Assembly (NCBI GenBank): GCA_025352695.1 | Contig: JANXSK010000199.1 | Span: 1 to 64,000, forward strand | DNA: 64,000 nt | Direction: 5' to 3' | Origin: Ferruginibacter sp. | GTDB lineage: Bacteria > Bacteroidota > Bacteroidia > Chitinophagales > Chitinophagaceae | Shown here: positions 33,144 to 42,151 of the stretch, piece by piece | Layout of the letters: each line of letters opens with the position of its first letter | Numbering within the stretch: the stretch's first letter is position 1 | Position numbers and translations under genes: made by a program | Notes under the pieces: model-generated | Told to the model about the DNA's origin: nothing | The model's database searches: none | Seen by the model: the letters and a program-made list of their open reading frames with translations, nothing else

Positions 33144-33707
33144 ATGAAAAAAATTTTTTTCCTCCCTGTTATTGTGTGTTGTTTTTGCAATTTGTTAAAG
33201 GCACAAACAAAATTTCCTCCATTAGATAAATCGCCGATGGATATGAGTTATTATCCTAGTGGTTATCCTGTTTTAAAAATTCAGGATAAAGCTACAGAAC
33301 CACTTACTGCAAGAGTAATTTTTAGCAGACCACAAAAAAATGGCCGTACCGTTTTTGGCGAATTATTACCTTTTGGGCAGGTATGGAGGTTAGGTGCCAA
33401 CGAGGCTACAGAAATAGAATTTTATAAGCCCGTACGCATGGGAAATACAAAAATTAAAAAAGGCAGGTATACTTTATACTGTATTCCTTATCAGGATAAA
33501 TGGACATTGATACTTAACAAAGAAACAGATACCTGGGGTTCTTTTAAATATGATGTAACGAAAGACATTGTAAGGATGGATGCACCCGTTCAAAAACAAA
33601 ATGATGCATTGGAATTTTTTGCAATGGTATTTGAAAAATCGGCCACGGGGGCTAATTTAGTAGTTGGCTGGGATAATAATATGGTTAATTTCCCAATCTT
33701 TTTTTAA
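33144..33707 (+). CDS. Secreted DUF2911 family protein
   Basis: Protein of 187 residues with a signal peptide (MKKIFFLPVIVCCFCNLLKAQ). The mature part is DUF2911: R-V-I-F-S-R-P-Q-K-N-G-R-T-V-F-G, L-L-P-F-G-Q-V-W-R-L-G-A-N-E-A-T-E-I and K-G-R-Y-T-L-Y-C-I-P, a beta-sandwich domain common in Bacteroidota and of unknown function. A TATATTTG box at 33115-33122 is a likely promoter. A strong terminator follows. Confidence 0.92.
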   Translation: MKKIFFLPVIVCCFCNLLKAQTKFPPLDKSPMDMSYYPSGYPVLKIQDKATEPLTARVIFSRPQKNGRTVFGELLPFGQVWRLGANEATEIEFYKPVRMGNTKIKKGRYTLYCIPYQDKWTLILNKETDTWGSFKYDVTKDIVRMDAPVQKQNDALEFFAMVFEKSATGANLVVGWDNNMVNFPIFF

Positions 33708-33730
33708 CCTCTTTTTGTATTAATATTTTA

Positions 33731-33760
33731 TTTTCCCGGCTGTTTGCCGGGATTTTTTTT
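33731..33760 (+). terminator. Terminator of the DUF2911 gene
   Basis: Stem TCCCGGC (33734-33740) with GCCGGGA (33746-33752), loop TGTTT, followed by eight T. It ends only 14 bases before the asnB ATG, so asnB either uses an overlapping promoter or is expressed by read-through. Confidence 0.88.
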
Positions 33761-33774
33761 GGATATTTACAATT

Positions 33775-35670
33775 ATGTGTGGAATAGCTGGTATCATAAG
33801 TTCCGATACTTCTTTAGTTTCCAAGGAACAACTTATAAAAATGACAAATGTACTGGCTCATCGTGGACCCGATGGTCAAGGACAATGGATTAACCAATAC
33901 GAAAATGTTGGATTGGGACATAGACGGCTATCTATTATTGATTTAACCGATGCTGCAGCGCAACCTATGCATTATCTAGAAAGATATACTATTGTTTACA
34001 ATGGCGAAATTTATAATTACCTCGAATTAAAAAAATTTTTATATAAAAAGGGGTATCGGTTTCATTCTGTCAGCGATACCGAAGTTATTTTAGCAGCCTA
34101 CGATTATTGGAAAGAAGATTGCCTGGAAGAATTTGACGGGATGTTTGCATTTGCAATTTTGGATAACAAAGAACAAATTATTTTTGCTGCAAGAGATCGG
34201 TTTGGTGAAAAGCCATTTTACTATGTGGCCAATGATGACGTTTTTGCATTTGCAAGTGAAATGAAAGCTTTGTGGACTATTGGTATAGAAAAGAAAACAG
34301 ATGATAAAATGTTGTTGAACTATATAGCTCTTGGGTATGTGCAAAATGCAAATGACAAAGAACAAACTTTTTATCAAAATATTTATTCCCTTCCTCCTGC
34401 TAATTTTTTAAAACTAAACGTCCAAACACTTCAACTCTTTTCTCATAAATATTGGGATATAGATAAAGAAATAAGAATAAAAATTTCGGATAGTGATGCA
34501 ATCGAAAAATGCAGAGAATTGTTTACCACCTCCGTTAACCTCAGATTGCGTAGTGATGTAACGTTGGGCACTAGCCTCAGTGGCGGACTCGATAGTTCTA
34601 CAATTTTAGCTACTATTAAAAAGAATACAAGCACATTCAATACCTTCTCTGCTGTGTTTCCTGGCTTTGAAAAAGATGAATCTTATTACATCCATTCGGC
34701 TAGCAATTTTATTTCATCCTCCAAATTATTCGGGCAACAAATACAATCACATACGGTAGAACCTTCCGCATTAGGTTTAATAAAGGATTTTGAAAGACTT
34801 TGTTATTACCAGGAAGAGCCATTTCCTTCCAGTAGCATTTATGCCCAATACAAAGTTTTTGAATTGGCAAAAAAAAATCAGGTAAAAGTATTACTGGATG
34901 GGCAGGGCGCAGATGAAATATTTGCCGGTTACAATAAATATATACATTGGTACTTACAGCAACTTGCGGCTAAAAGCAGGTTTATTACAACGTTCAGAGA
35001 AAAAAAAGAATTACAAAAAAATAAATTACCTTTTAATTGGAGTATCAAAAATTATTTGGCCGCCTATCTTCCTGCGCATACCGTTATTCAATTGGAACAA
35101 AATGAATATTTAAAAACTGTTAGGCAACCGGATATCAATAAGGATTTTGTTGCTGCACTGCAAGGTAGAGAATGGGAAGGAATACGGAAGCCCATTATCA
35201 CCAAGCTAAATGATATTTTATATTTTAATACCACCACCTTAGGGCTCGAGGAATTACTCCGTTTTGCTGACAGGAATAGTATGGCACATGGTGTAGAAGT
35301 TCGGTTGCCATTCTTAAATCATCAATTGGTAGAGTTTATATTTTCTTTACCGGCCGGTTTTAAAATACATGACGGTTGGACAAAATGGATACTTCGTAAA
35401 ATGATGGATAAAAAATTACCTGATGAAATAGTATGGCGAAAAGATAAGGTAGGCTATGAGCCGCCGCAATTTCAATGGATGCACAATGAAACCTTACAGG
35501 AATATATACACGAAGCCAAAAGAAAACTGGTAAATAAAGGTGTATTAAAAAAAACAGCACTGAACAAAAAAGTGGAGCCAAAAGCTGCACACGAAAATAA
35601 TAATTTCGATTGGCGATACTTGTGTGCTGCACAAATAATGTCTTCTGATAATAATTTTAACGCACACTAA
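33775..35670 (+). CDS. asnB: Asparagine synthetase, glutamine-hydrolysing
   Basis: Enzyme of 631 residues that makes asparagine from aspartate, ATP and glutamine. The N-terminal nucleophile Cys2 (M-C-G-I-A-G-I-I) starts the class II glutaminase domain with R-G-P-D-G-Q-G, Y-N-G-E-I-Y-N-Y and D-T-E-V. The synthetase domain has the PP-loop S-G-G-L-D-S-S and D-G-Q-G-A-D-E-I-F-A-G-Y. Related proteins in glycan and peptide clusters amidate other substrates; there is no such cluster here. There are only 14 bases between the preceding terminator and the ATG. Confidence 0.95.
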   Translation: MCGIAGIISSDTSLVSKEQLIKMTNVLAHRGPDGQGQWINQYENVGLGHRRLSIIDLTDAAAQPMHYLERYTIVYNGEIYNYLELKKFLYKKGYRFHSVSDTEVILAAYDYWKEDCLEEFDGMFAFAILDNKEQIIFAARDRFGEKPFYYVANDDVFAFASEMKALWTIGIEKKTDDKMLLNYIALGYVQNANDKEQTFYQNIYSLPPANFLKLNVQTLQLFSHKYWDIDKEIRIKISDSDAIEKCRELFTTSVNLRLRSDVTLGTSLSGGLDSSTILATIKKNTSTFNTFSAVFPGFEKDESYYIHSASNFISSSKLFGQQIQSHTVEPSALGLIKDFERLCYYQEEPFPSSSIYAQYKVFELAKKNQVKVLLDGQGADEIFAGYNKYIHWYLQQLAAKSRFITTFREKKELQKNKLPFNWSIKNYLAAYLPAHTVIQLEQNEYLKTVRQPDINKDFVAALQGREWEGIRKPIITKLNDILYFNTTTLGLEELLRFADRNSMAHGVEVRLPFLNHQLVEFIFSLPAGFKIHDGWTKWILRKMMDKKLPDEIVWRKDKVGYEPPQFQWMHNETLQEYIHEAKRKLVNKGVLKKTALNKKVEPKAAHENNNFDWRYLCAAQIMSSDNNFNAH

Positions 35671-35797
35671 AAATACTATTGAAGCATCCCGAAACTGTAC
35701 CTGTTGCAATGTTTTTGTCTGTCTGCTAATTATTGTAAAACTTTTTAAAGGCACAAAATGACGTTACTTTGCATTTCTAATTACAAATTATAATACA

Positions 35798-36937
35798 ATG
35801 AAACTTGCAACAAAAATAATACATGCTGGTGCAGAACCCGACCCAAGTACCGGAGCCATAATGACACCGATTTATCAAACCTCCACCTATGTGCAGGAAG
35901 CGCCCGGTGTAAACAAAGGCTATGAATACGCCCGAAGCCAAAACCCCACCCGTAAAGCGTTAGAAGATGCTTATGCAATTATTGAAAATGCAAAATATGG
36001 CTTAGCCTTTAGCAGTGGTGTAGCAGCAACAGATAGCGTAATTAAATTATTAAATCCTGGTGATGAAGTAATTGCAGCAAATGATATGTACGGTGGTAGT
36101 TACCGTTTGTTTACCAAAGTATGGGAACGTTATAATATAAAATTTATTTATGTAGATACTACACATGCAGCAAATGTAAAAGCGGCTGTTACTGTCAACA
36201 CAAAATTAATTTGGGTAGAAACTCCCACAAATCCGTTGATGAATATTACTGATATTGGAGCAATCGCCCATATTGCAAAATCAGCTGGCGCATTACTTTG
36301 TGTAGACAATACGTTTGCTTCTCCTTATTTACAAAACCCAATTAATTTGGGTGCTGATATTGTAATGCACAGTGCAACAAAATATTTAGGCGGCCATAGT
36401 GATGTTATACAAGGCTGTTTGATGATGAATGATGCAGACTTAAGAGAAAAATTATTTTTTATACAAAAAAGTTGTGGCGCAGTGCCAGGACCGATGGATT
36501 GCTTTTTAGTGTTGCGTGGCATTAAAACTTTACATGTACGTATGAAACAACATTGTGAAAATGGCAAAAAAATTGCATATTGGCTGCGTGCAAATCCTAA
36601 AGTTGATAAAGTCTACTGGCCCGGTTTTAAAGACAATACCGGCTACGCTGTAGCAAAAAAACAAATGCGTGACTTTGGTGGAATGATAAGTTTCGAACTA
36701 AAAAATGAAAGTGACAATGAGGTAAAAAGAGTTTTATCTTCCACACATCTTTTTTCATTGGCAGAAAGTTTGGGGGGTGTTGAATCACTTATTAATCACC
36801 CCGCTAGCATGACGCATGCCAGTATTCCAAAAGAAGAGCGAATTAAAAACGGACTTAGCGATGGGCTCATCCGTTTAAGTGTAGGCATCGAAGATGCGGA
36901 TGACCTTATTGAAGATTTAAATAAAGCTATCGGATAA
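35798..36937 (+). CDS. Cystathionine gamma-synthase/lyase family PLP enzyme
   Basis: Trans-sulfuration enzyme of 379 residues. The fold shows P-I-Y-Q-T-S-T-Y, Y-A-R-S-Q-N-P-T-R, F-S-S-G-V-A-A-T, E-T-P-T-N-P, V-D-N-T-F-A-S-P and the PLP lysine in H-S-A-T-K195-Y-L-G-G-H-S-D. Cystathionine gamma-synthase, gamma-lyase and O-acetylhomoserine sulfhydrylase are hard to separate by sequence; gamma-lyase or gamma-synthase seems most likely. A TTACTTTG sequence, one mismatch from the -7 consensus, lies about 25 bases before the ATG. The next gene starts 3 bases after the stop. Confidence 0.93.
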   Translation: MKLATKIIHAGAEPDPSTGAIMTPIYQTSTYVQEAPGVNKGYEYARSQNPTRKALEDAYAIIENAKYGLAFSSGVAATDSVIKLLNPGDEVIAANDMYGGSYRLFTKVWERYNIKFIYVDTTHAANVKAAVTVNTKLIWVETPTNPLMNITDIGAIAHIAKSAGALLCVDNTFASPYLQNPINLGADIVMHSATKYLGGHSDVIQGCLMMNDADLREKLFFIQKSCGAVPGPMDCFLVLRGIKTLHVRMKQHCENGKKIAYWLRANPKVDKVYWPGFKDNTGYAVAKKQMRDFGGMISFELKNESDNEVKRVLSSTHLFSLAESLGGVESLINHPASMTHASIPKEERIKNGLSDGLIRLSVGIEDADDLIEDLNKAIG

Positions 36938-36940
36938 TTT

Positions 36941-37192
36941 ATGGATAATTTTATTGAAATTATAGGATGGATAGGTGCTGTATTAATTGTAGGATCTTAC
37001 TTTATGAATATTAATGGAAAGGTAAAAAGTTCCTCAATAATATACATCATCAGCAATTTAATCGGCGGTATTTTTTTTACCTTTAACACCTTTGTTCATC
37101 ATGCCTATCCATCCATGATGGTAAATATTATATGGGTGATTATAGCAATAGCTGCATTGCTAAAAAAAGATAAACCTATTGGGTTAAATTGA
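36941..37192 (+). CDS. Small CBU_0592-like membrane protein
   Basis: Protein of 83 residues with three hydrophobic segments: I-I-G-W-I-G-A-V-L-I-V-G-S-Y near the start, then I-I-Y-I-I-S-N-L-I-G-G and M-M-V-N-I-I-W-V-I-I-A-I-A-A-L. The pattern resembles the CBU_0592 domain family of unknown function. It begins 3 bases after the PLP enzyme and its stop overlaps the next start (TTGA), so the genes are one operon. Confidence 0.82.
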   Translation: MDNFIEIIGWIGAVLIVGSYFMNINGKVKSSSIIYIISNLIGGIFFTFNTFVHHAYPSMMVNIIWVIIAIAALLKKDKPIGLN

Positions 37193-37971
37193 TTTACAAA
37201 GTGGAAAATAATCTTAAAAGAGAATTAGACAGAAAAGTAAAATTATACAACCAGCAAGGTTTTATAAAAGATGATCCTATTTCAATTCCACACCTGTTTA
37301 CCAAAAAACAAGACATAGAAATTGCAGGATTTTTTGCTGCAATATTTAGTTGGGGCAACCGCACTACCATTATAAATAAAAGTAAAGAGTTGTTGCAGCT
37401 AATGGGCAATGCACCACATGCATTTTGTTTGCAACATACTATAAAAGAACTGCAAAGTATAGAAGGATTTTGTCACAGAACTTTTAATACAACAGACCTG
37501 CTTTATTTTATTGAATTTTTAAAATTTCACTATCAGCAACATGATTCTTTAGAAATTGCTTTTACAAAAGGAATGGATAAGAAAGATGAAACCATTGAAA
37601 AAGGTTTAAACGAATTTTATAACTATTTTTTTTCGTTACCGGATGTACCAGAAAGAACAAAAAAGCATATTGCATCTCCTCAAAAAAACTCTTCGTGTAA
37701 AAGGCTCAATATGTATTTACGCTGGATGGTACGCAATGATAACAACGGCGTTGATTTTGGATTATGGAAAAATATTTTGCCTGCACAACTAATTTGTCCC
37801 ATTGATGTTCATGTAGCAAGAGTTTCTAAAAAATTTAATTTACTGCATCGCAATCAAACCGATTGGAAAGCTGCTTTAGAGTTAACCAGTTATTTACGAA
37901 CTTTTGATAAAGATGATCCGGTAAAATACGATTTTGCTTTATTTGGGTTGGGTGTTTCAGAAACATTTTAA
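37189..37971 (+). CDS. TIGR02757 (DUF2400) family protein
   Basis: Protein of 260 residues of the TIGR02757 family, found widely in Bacteroidota, function unknown. Typical segments: D-P-I-S-I-P-H-L-F-T-K-K-Q-D-I-E-I-A-G-F-F-A-A-I-F-S-W-G-N-R, K-R-L-N-M-Y-L-R-W-M-V-R and P-I-D-V-H-V-A-R-V; the last two recall a helix-hairpin-helix DNA glycosylase-like fold, but this is inference. The start is either TTG 37189, overlapping the upstream TGA (TTGA), or GTG 37201; no ATG is available, and TTG is favoured by the coupling. Confidence 0.9.
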   Translation: MIYKVENNLKRELDRKVKLYNQQGFIKDDPISIPHLFTKKQDIEIAGFFAAIFSWGNRTTIINKSKELLQLMGNAPHAFCLQHTIKELQSIEGFCHRTFNTTDLLYFIEFLKFHYQQHDSLEIAFTKGMDKKDETIEKGLNEFYNYFFSLPDVPERTKKHIASPQKNSSCKRLNMYLRWMVRNDNNGVDFGLWKNILPAQLICPIDVHVARVSKKFNLLHRNQTDWKAALELTSYLRTFDKDDPVKYDFALFGLGVSETF

Positions 37972-37992
37972 CCTGTAATTTTAAAAAAATAA

Positions 37993-38310
37993 ATGAACCT
38001 GGAGTTACAATATTACCTGCAACAAACTTTTCAATTACCCATTGCAATTAGTAAAATGCAGGATGTGGAAATTTTTTTAGCAGAAAAGATTAATGCACTT
38101 ATAAAAAATGATCTCAATTTTCTATTACAAATTTTGTATCGAATAGATGTGAATGAAGCACGGTTAAAACTGGTTCTAAAAGAGAATCCAAGAGAAGATG
38201 CAGGAAAAATTATTGCAGCATTGCTCATAGAGCGGCAGTTGCAAAAAATAAATATACGTCAGCGATTTAACAAGCAGGATGACCATTTTTCAGACGAAGA
38301 AAAATGGTGA
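37993..38310 (+). CDS. Small hypothetical protein, conserved-looking
   Basis: Soluble helical protein of 105 residues with the segment I-L-Y-R-I-D-V-N-E-A-R-L-K and R-E-D-A-G-K-I-I-A-A-L-L-I-E-R-Q-L-Q-K. No named domain is recognised. It is the last gene of the PLP-enzyme operon, 21 bases after the TIGR02757 gene. Its stop codon directly touches that of the convergent hydroxylase gene, with zero bases between. Confidence 0.78.
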   Translation: MNLELQYYLQQTFQLPIAISKMQDVEIFLAEKINALIKNDLNFLLQILYRIDVNEARLKLVLKENPREDAGKIIAALLIERQLQKINIRQRFNKQDDHFSDEEKW

Positions 38311-39012
38311 TTAAGCGACTGTTTCTTTTTTGGGAAGCGTTACAAACATTAAATCTTTTACTTTCTCCTTGTCTTCTTTTTCTTTGGTTAGGTCGAACAT
38401 TGTACCAAAAATTCTATCCCATAAAGTTGTACTTACACCAAAACCCATTTGTTCATTTTTATAGTGATGAAGGTGATGATTGCGCCACAATGGTTTCATC
38501 CATTTATAAGGCGGATTCCAGGCATGGATAGCATAGTGCATAGTACCATATACCAAATATCCAAGCATAAATCCAGGAAAAAAAGCAAATACATTTTCTT
38601 TCAATCCAATCGATTGGGCCATAAAGTACATGCTGCTAAATATAAAAGAAGCCAGTACTAAGCTTGGCACAGGTGGCATAAATAAACGCTCTTTATCTCT
38701 TGGGTATTCGTGGTGGTTACCATGTATTAGGTAAACAATTTTCATTGCAATATCACTTTTCGCAATAAAGTGAAAAGCAAAACGATGTATCATATATTCA
38801 AATAAAGTCCACAAAAACATTCCTGAAAAAAAAACCAATCCTACCTGTATCCAATCCATTTGAACAACCATATAACTATAATACAACATCAAGATAATAA
38901 TAGGAATATATATGCCCCAAATTACCAGGGGGTGCGTTTTAGTCAGGTATTCAAGATATTGATTTTTAAATAGCTCTGCCTGACCTTTATTGTGAATTTT
39001 GTCAAATTTCAT
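38311..39012 (-). CDS. Sterol desaturase/fatty acid hydroxylase family membrane enzyme
   Basis: Di-iron membrane hydroxylase of 233 residues. Its histidine clusters are H-R-F-A-F-H, H-G-N-H-H, H-Y-A-I-H and H-H-L-H-H in the usual order, with membrane helices at about 32-50, 55-72 and 112-150. Bacterial members hydroxylate fatty acids of sphingolipids or ornithine lipids, or carotenoids; the sequence W-R-N-H-H-L-H-H-Y-K-N is seen in the fatty acid 2-hydroxylase branch. The substrate is unknown. The gene runs to the exact boundary with the convergent gene. Confidence 0.92.
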   Translation of the reverse strand: MKFDKIHNKGQAELFKNQYLEYLTKTHPLVIWGIYIPIIILMLYYSYMVVQMDWIQVGLVFFSGMFLWTLFEYMIHRFAFHFIAKSDIAMKIVYLIHGNHHEYPRDKERLFMPPVPSLVLASFIFSSMYFMAQSIGLKENVFAFFPGFMLGYLVYGTMHYAIHAWNPPYKWMKPLWRNHHLHHYKNEQMGFGVSTTLWDRIFGTMFDLTKEKEDKEKVKDLMFVTLPKKETVA

Positions 39013-39044
39013 AGCACTACTTTATACAGTAAAAATAATTAAAC

Positions 39045-39060
39045 TTCGCTAAAAAAGCGA
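39045..39060. repeat. Short hairpin between divergent genes
   Basis: TCGCT and AGCGA arms flank a 5-base A loop, midway between the divergent hydroxylase and FAH-family genes. Possibly part of an operator; too short to be sure. Confidence 0.3.
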
Positions 39061-39121
39061 CACTTCCCTTTGTATCTTACATCAATATTTAATATCTATT
39101 TTGGTAATCAATTTATTTTTT

Positions 39122-40126
39122 ATGAAGTTAGTGACTTATTTAAAGGAAGGACATGATCATTTGGCAATGGTCATAAATGATCTGCTGTATGATATGGATG
39201 CTATACATCCGGAGCTTCCTACCAGTATGGCCATGTTTTTAAATTATTGGGATGATTATTTTCCTATCGCCCAAAATGCAGAACAAAGAATAAAAGCTGG
39301 TTTAAAAGGAAATGTATTTGGCAGTGCATTGAACGATAATACCATTTTACCACCTGTACCTTACCCTACCAGTTGCAGAAATACAAATGCGTTTAGGCAG
39401 TATGTAACTGCGGCAATGCTAAGCGATAAGTTAGCAGTGATTCCGGAATTTTACCAATTCCCAATTTTCAATTTTACCAATCACAACAGTATTATTGGTC
39501 CTGGAGAAATTGTTTGTATGCCGGATCATTTTAAAAAGCTTGATTTTGAGTTAGAGGCTGCTATTGTAATTTGTAAACCCGGCAGAAATATTTTGGCTAT
39601 TGAAGCAGATGATTATATTGGCGGATTAATGATAATGAATGAAGTAAGCGCCAGAACACTACAAATGGAAGAACTGTTATTAAACCTGAGAGCAGCCAAA
39701 GGAAAGGATTTTGCAACAGTAATTGGCCCTATGTTGGTTACATTGGATGAATTGCAAACACGTGAAGTTTTGTGCCACGCAAATCATACGGGTAAATCGT
39801 GGAACCTGGGTATGAAATGTACAGTAAACGGTATTGAAGTTAGCAAAGGAAATATGAGCGATATGACCTGGACATTTGCCGAAATAATTGAACGGTGCAG
39901 TTATGGAGTACAATTATTTGCAGGCGATGTAATTGGCAGCGGTGCAGTTAACGCTGGTAGTTTTTTAGAATTAAATGGTACGGGTAAATTAAATAATCCT
40001 GATTTTAGAGAACAATGGTTGCAGGAACTTGATGTAATTGAAATGGAAATTGAGGGGTTGGGAAAACTTATAAATACCATTCATAAAGAGGAGAGTGATT
40101 TTAGCATTTTAAATTTAAAAAAGTAG
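39122..40126 (+). CDS. Fumarylacetoacetate hydrolase family protein
   Basis: Protein of 334 residues with the FAH fold. N-terminal M-K-L-V-T-Y-L-K-E-G starts a small cap, then the catalytic domain: P-V-P-Y-P-T-S-C-R-N, F-E-L-E-A-A-I-V-I (the E-x-E metal ligands), N-E-V-S-A-R-T-L-Q and K-G-K-D-F-A-T-V-I-G-P, and the Asp in the catalytic region. It resembles bacterial fumarylacetoacetase-like hydrolases of aromatic catabolism, but no other such genes are present. The start is ATG 39122; an in-frame start at 39101 lacks homology. The small following gene is 46 bases away. Confidence 0.9.
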   Translation: MKLVTYLKEGHDHLAMVINDLLYDMDAIHPELPTSMAMFLNYWDDYFPIAQNAEQRIKAGLKGNVFGSALNDNTILPPVPYPTSCRNTNAFRQYVTAAMLSDKLAVIPEFYQFPIFNFTNHNSIIGPGEIVCMPDHFKKLDFELEAAIVICKPGRNILAIEADDYIGGLMIMNEVSARTLQMEELLLNLRAAKGKDFATVIGPMLVTLDELQTREVLCHANHTGKSWNLGMKCTVNGIEVSKGNMSDMTWTFAEIIERCSYGVQLFAGDVIGSGAVNAGSFLELNGTGKLNNPDFREQWLQELDVIEMEIEGLGKLINTIHKEESDFSILNLKK

Positions 40127-40172
40127 CTGATTTTACGCTAGTATTTTACTTGCCTTATTTTTTATTTATAAA

Positions 40173-40469
40173 ATGAAAAACTTAGCTGCAAACAAAACAA
40201 ATATCAAATTTGGTATTGGTATAAATGCTTTACCAATTTCCATTCGCAACAGTACAATTATTAGTATGAATAATTTGGTGCAGTTAGCTCAGGTGAATGA
40301 ATTGCCATTTGTTAATTCGGCATTTTATGATGATAAATTAAAAAGCATAATGCAGTATTACTCTATTAACCCCGAAGAGATGGAAAATGAATTACACTAT
40401 TATGCACAGGAGTTATTAAACGTCGGAAAATTATATGAAGCCTGGCAAGTGCTGCTGGCTTTAAATTAA
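40173..40469 (+). CDS. Hypothetical 98-residue protein
   Basis: Small protein with a mostly helical C-terminal half: S-A-F-Y-D-D-K-L-K-S-I-M-Q-Y-Y, P-E-E-M-E-N-E-L-H-Y-Y-A-Q-E-L-L and G-K-L-Y-E-A-W-Q-V-L-L-A-L-N, which has a TPR-like look. No domain was recognised. It starts 46 bases after the FAH-family gene and could be co-transcribed. Directly downstream lies the Uma2-like pseudogene. Confidence 0.6.
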   Translation: MKNLAANKTNIKFGIGINALPISIRNSTIISMNNLVQLAQVNELPFVNSAFYDDKLKSIMQYYSINPEEMENELHYYAQELLNVGKLYEAWQVLLALN

Positions 40470-40488
40470 TTATTGTTAATTTATTTTA

Positions 40489-41035
40489 ATGGTATTATCA
40501 ATAAAAATATTGCCAGATTATACTTAAGAAACGTATTGCAAGTGGGAAGACCGCTGGGAATTAATTGAAGGTATGTGGAATGCTATGAGCCGCCCCCTGC
40601 GCTAAGGCATCAACGGGTAAGCCGGAATATAAAATATGAGTTAAAAGATGTTATAAGAAAAGCCAGTTGCAAAAATTGTAAAGTGTACGATTTTATTGAT
40701 ATCAAAGAGGCAGACGATACCATATTACAACCGGGTACAGTTGTTATTTGTAAGGATATACTTAAGCCTTTTCTCGATTTTTTCGCTACACTTCTTGTAG
40801 AGATATTGTCACCATCTACAGCAATAAAAGACAACAATAATAAATTTTATATTTATAATCGCAAAAAATCCCCTATTATTCAATTATTGATGTTGATAAA
40901 AACAAAATTGAAATCTATCATCTTAAATAAGATACCAAATACCAGTTAGAACAATTAACCCTTTTTACACCTTGCCAATTTTTATTGCATAGAGACCGCT
41001 GTGCATACATGACACTAAATAACATATGGGAGTAA
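40489..41035 (+). pseudogene. Decayed Uma2-family (DUF820) nuclease-like gene
   Basis: Remains of a Uma2 protein (PD-(D/E)xK restriction-endonuclease-like fold) readable only across three frames. From ATG 40489 the frame gives MVLSIKILPDYT, a stop (TAA 40525), then ETYCKWEDRWELIEGMWNAM. A base is missing near 40589-40597, after which the other frame reads PPPALRHQRVS, I-L-Q-P-G-T-V-V-I-C and L-L-V-E-I-L-S-P-S-T, the core motif. A second base is missing from the A run at 40863-40868, leading to PYYSIIDVDKNKIEIYHLK, a stop (TAA 40928) and a final DTKYQLEQLTLF...NNIWE. Two nonsense changes and two frameshifts exclude a functional product. Confidence 0.85.
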
Positions 41036-41113
41036 AGCATACTTTTGTTATTGTAACTTTAATTTAATACGCATTTAACTTTCACCGCCACAACAATAAA
41101 TTACATTCACGTA

Positions 41114-42151
41114 ATGAAAACTATTTTCTTTGCATTACTACTGCCTACGCTGTGTTTTGCGCAACAAAAATATCCCTATAAAAATTTGGTGCTGGAAGGT
41201 GGTGGCATAAGAGGAGTTGCTTATGCAGGGGCCTTTAGTATTCTTGAAGAAAAAAATATTTTACAACAAATAGATAAAATAGCCGGTACTTCTGCCGGAG
41301 CAATTGCAGGTGTAATGCTAAGCGTAGGGTATACTGCTAAAGAAATTGATAGTGTAATGCGCTCTTTACCAATGGAAGAATTTAATGACGGCAAAGGAGG
41401 TATCGTTGGTAAATACAGGCGTGTTAGAAATAAGTTTGGTTTATATAAAGGTCAAAAATTTGAACTTTGGTTACAACGAATTATCAATTCCAAAACCGGC
41501 AATGCAAATTTAACTTTTGCGCAATTACATCAAATACATCTAAAAACTAAATTGTTTAAAGATTTTTATTGTACCGCTACCAATCTCAGCAAACAACAAC
41601 TCGAAATTTTCTCTTATGAAAATACACCTGATATGTCAATTGCATTAGCGGTAAGAATTAGTGGAGGAGTGCCCTTGTACTTTGAACCCATTATTTTAGA
41701 TGATCAATATCAAAAAATTGAAAAGACAGATACCATTTCGTTCAGAAACTATTTTGTTGATGGGGGAATGTTAGCAAACTATCCTATCTGCATTTTTGAT
41801 AGCTGCGAAAATAAAGGCAATCCTTTATTGAGTGACAAAGTTTTGTTTAATCCACAAACGCTTGGTATAAAACTGGAACGACCAGCCCAAATAGATTCTA
41901 TTAAAAATAATAGCAGTAGTATTCCCCCTTTTGAAATAAAATCTTTTAAAGATTATATCCATGCATTTAATAACCTTATTATAGAAAGACTCAACAGGCA
42001 ATATTCTAACATGGAAAATGAGCAAGACCGAACTATCCATATTAGTTATGGATCTATACAAGCAAGGGTAAGAAAAATGAAATCTTCAGAAAAAGAAATG
42101 TTGTACCAAAATGGAGCTAAAGCAACGGATGATTTTTTAAACAATAAATAA
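41114..42151 (+). CDS. Secreted patatin-like phospholipase
   Basis: Lipid acyl hydrolase of 345 residues with a signal peptide (MKTIFFALLLPTLCFAQQ). The patatin catalytic features are complete: oxyanion G-G-G-I-R-G (29-34), nucleophile Ser60 in G-T-S-A-G, and the dyad Asp in V-D-G-G-M-L-A-N-Y-P. There is no C-terminal beta-barrel of the PlpD type; export is probably to the periplasm or outside. Its upstream neighbour is the Uma2 pseudogene, with no functional link visible. Confidence 0.93.
   Translation: MKTIFFALLLPTLCFAQQKYPYKNLVLEGGGIRGVAYAGAFSILEEKNILQQIDKIAGTSAGAIAGVMLSVGYTAKEIDSVMRSLPMEEFNDGKGGIVGKYRRVRNKFGLYKGQKFELWLQRIINSKTGNANLTFAQLHQIHLKTKLFKDFYCTATNLSKQQLEIFSYENTPDMSIALAVRISGGVPLYFEPIILDDQYQKIEKTDTISFRNYFVDGGMLANYPICIFDSCENKGNPLLSDKVLFNPQTLGIKLERPAQIDSIKNNSSSIPPFEIKSFKDYIHAFNNLIIERLNRQYSNMENEQDRTIHISYGSIQARVRKMKSSEKEMLYQNGAKATDDFLNNK

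Noticed and set aside
33775-35670. Asparagine synthetase as part of a glycan or lasso-peptide cluster
   Set aside because: No glycosyltransferases, protease or precursor gene nearby; surrounding genes are housekeeping.
40575-40949. 124-codon open frame as an intact hypothetical gene
   Set aside because: It is the middle piece of the frameshifted Uma2 pseudogene; the missing ends are found in other frames on both sides.
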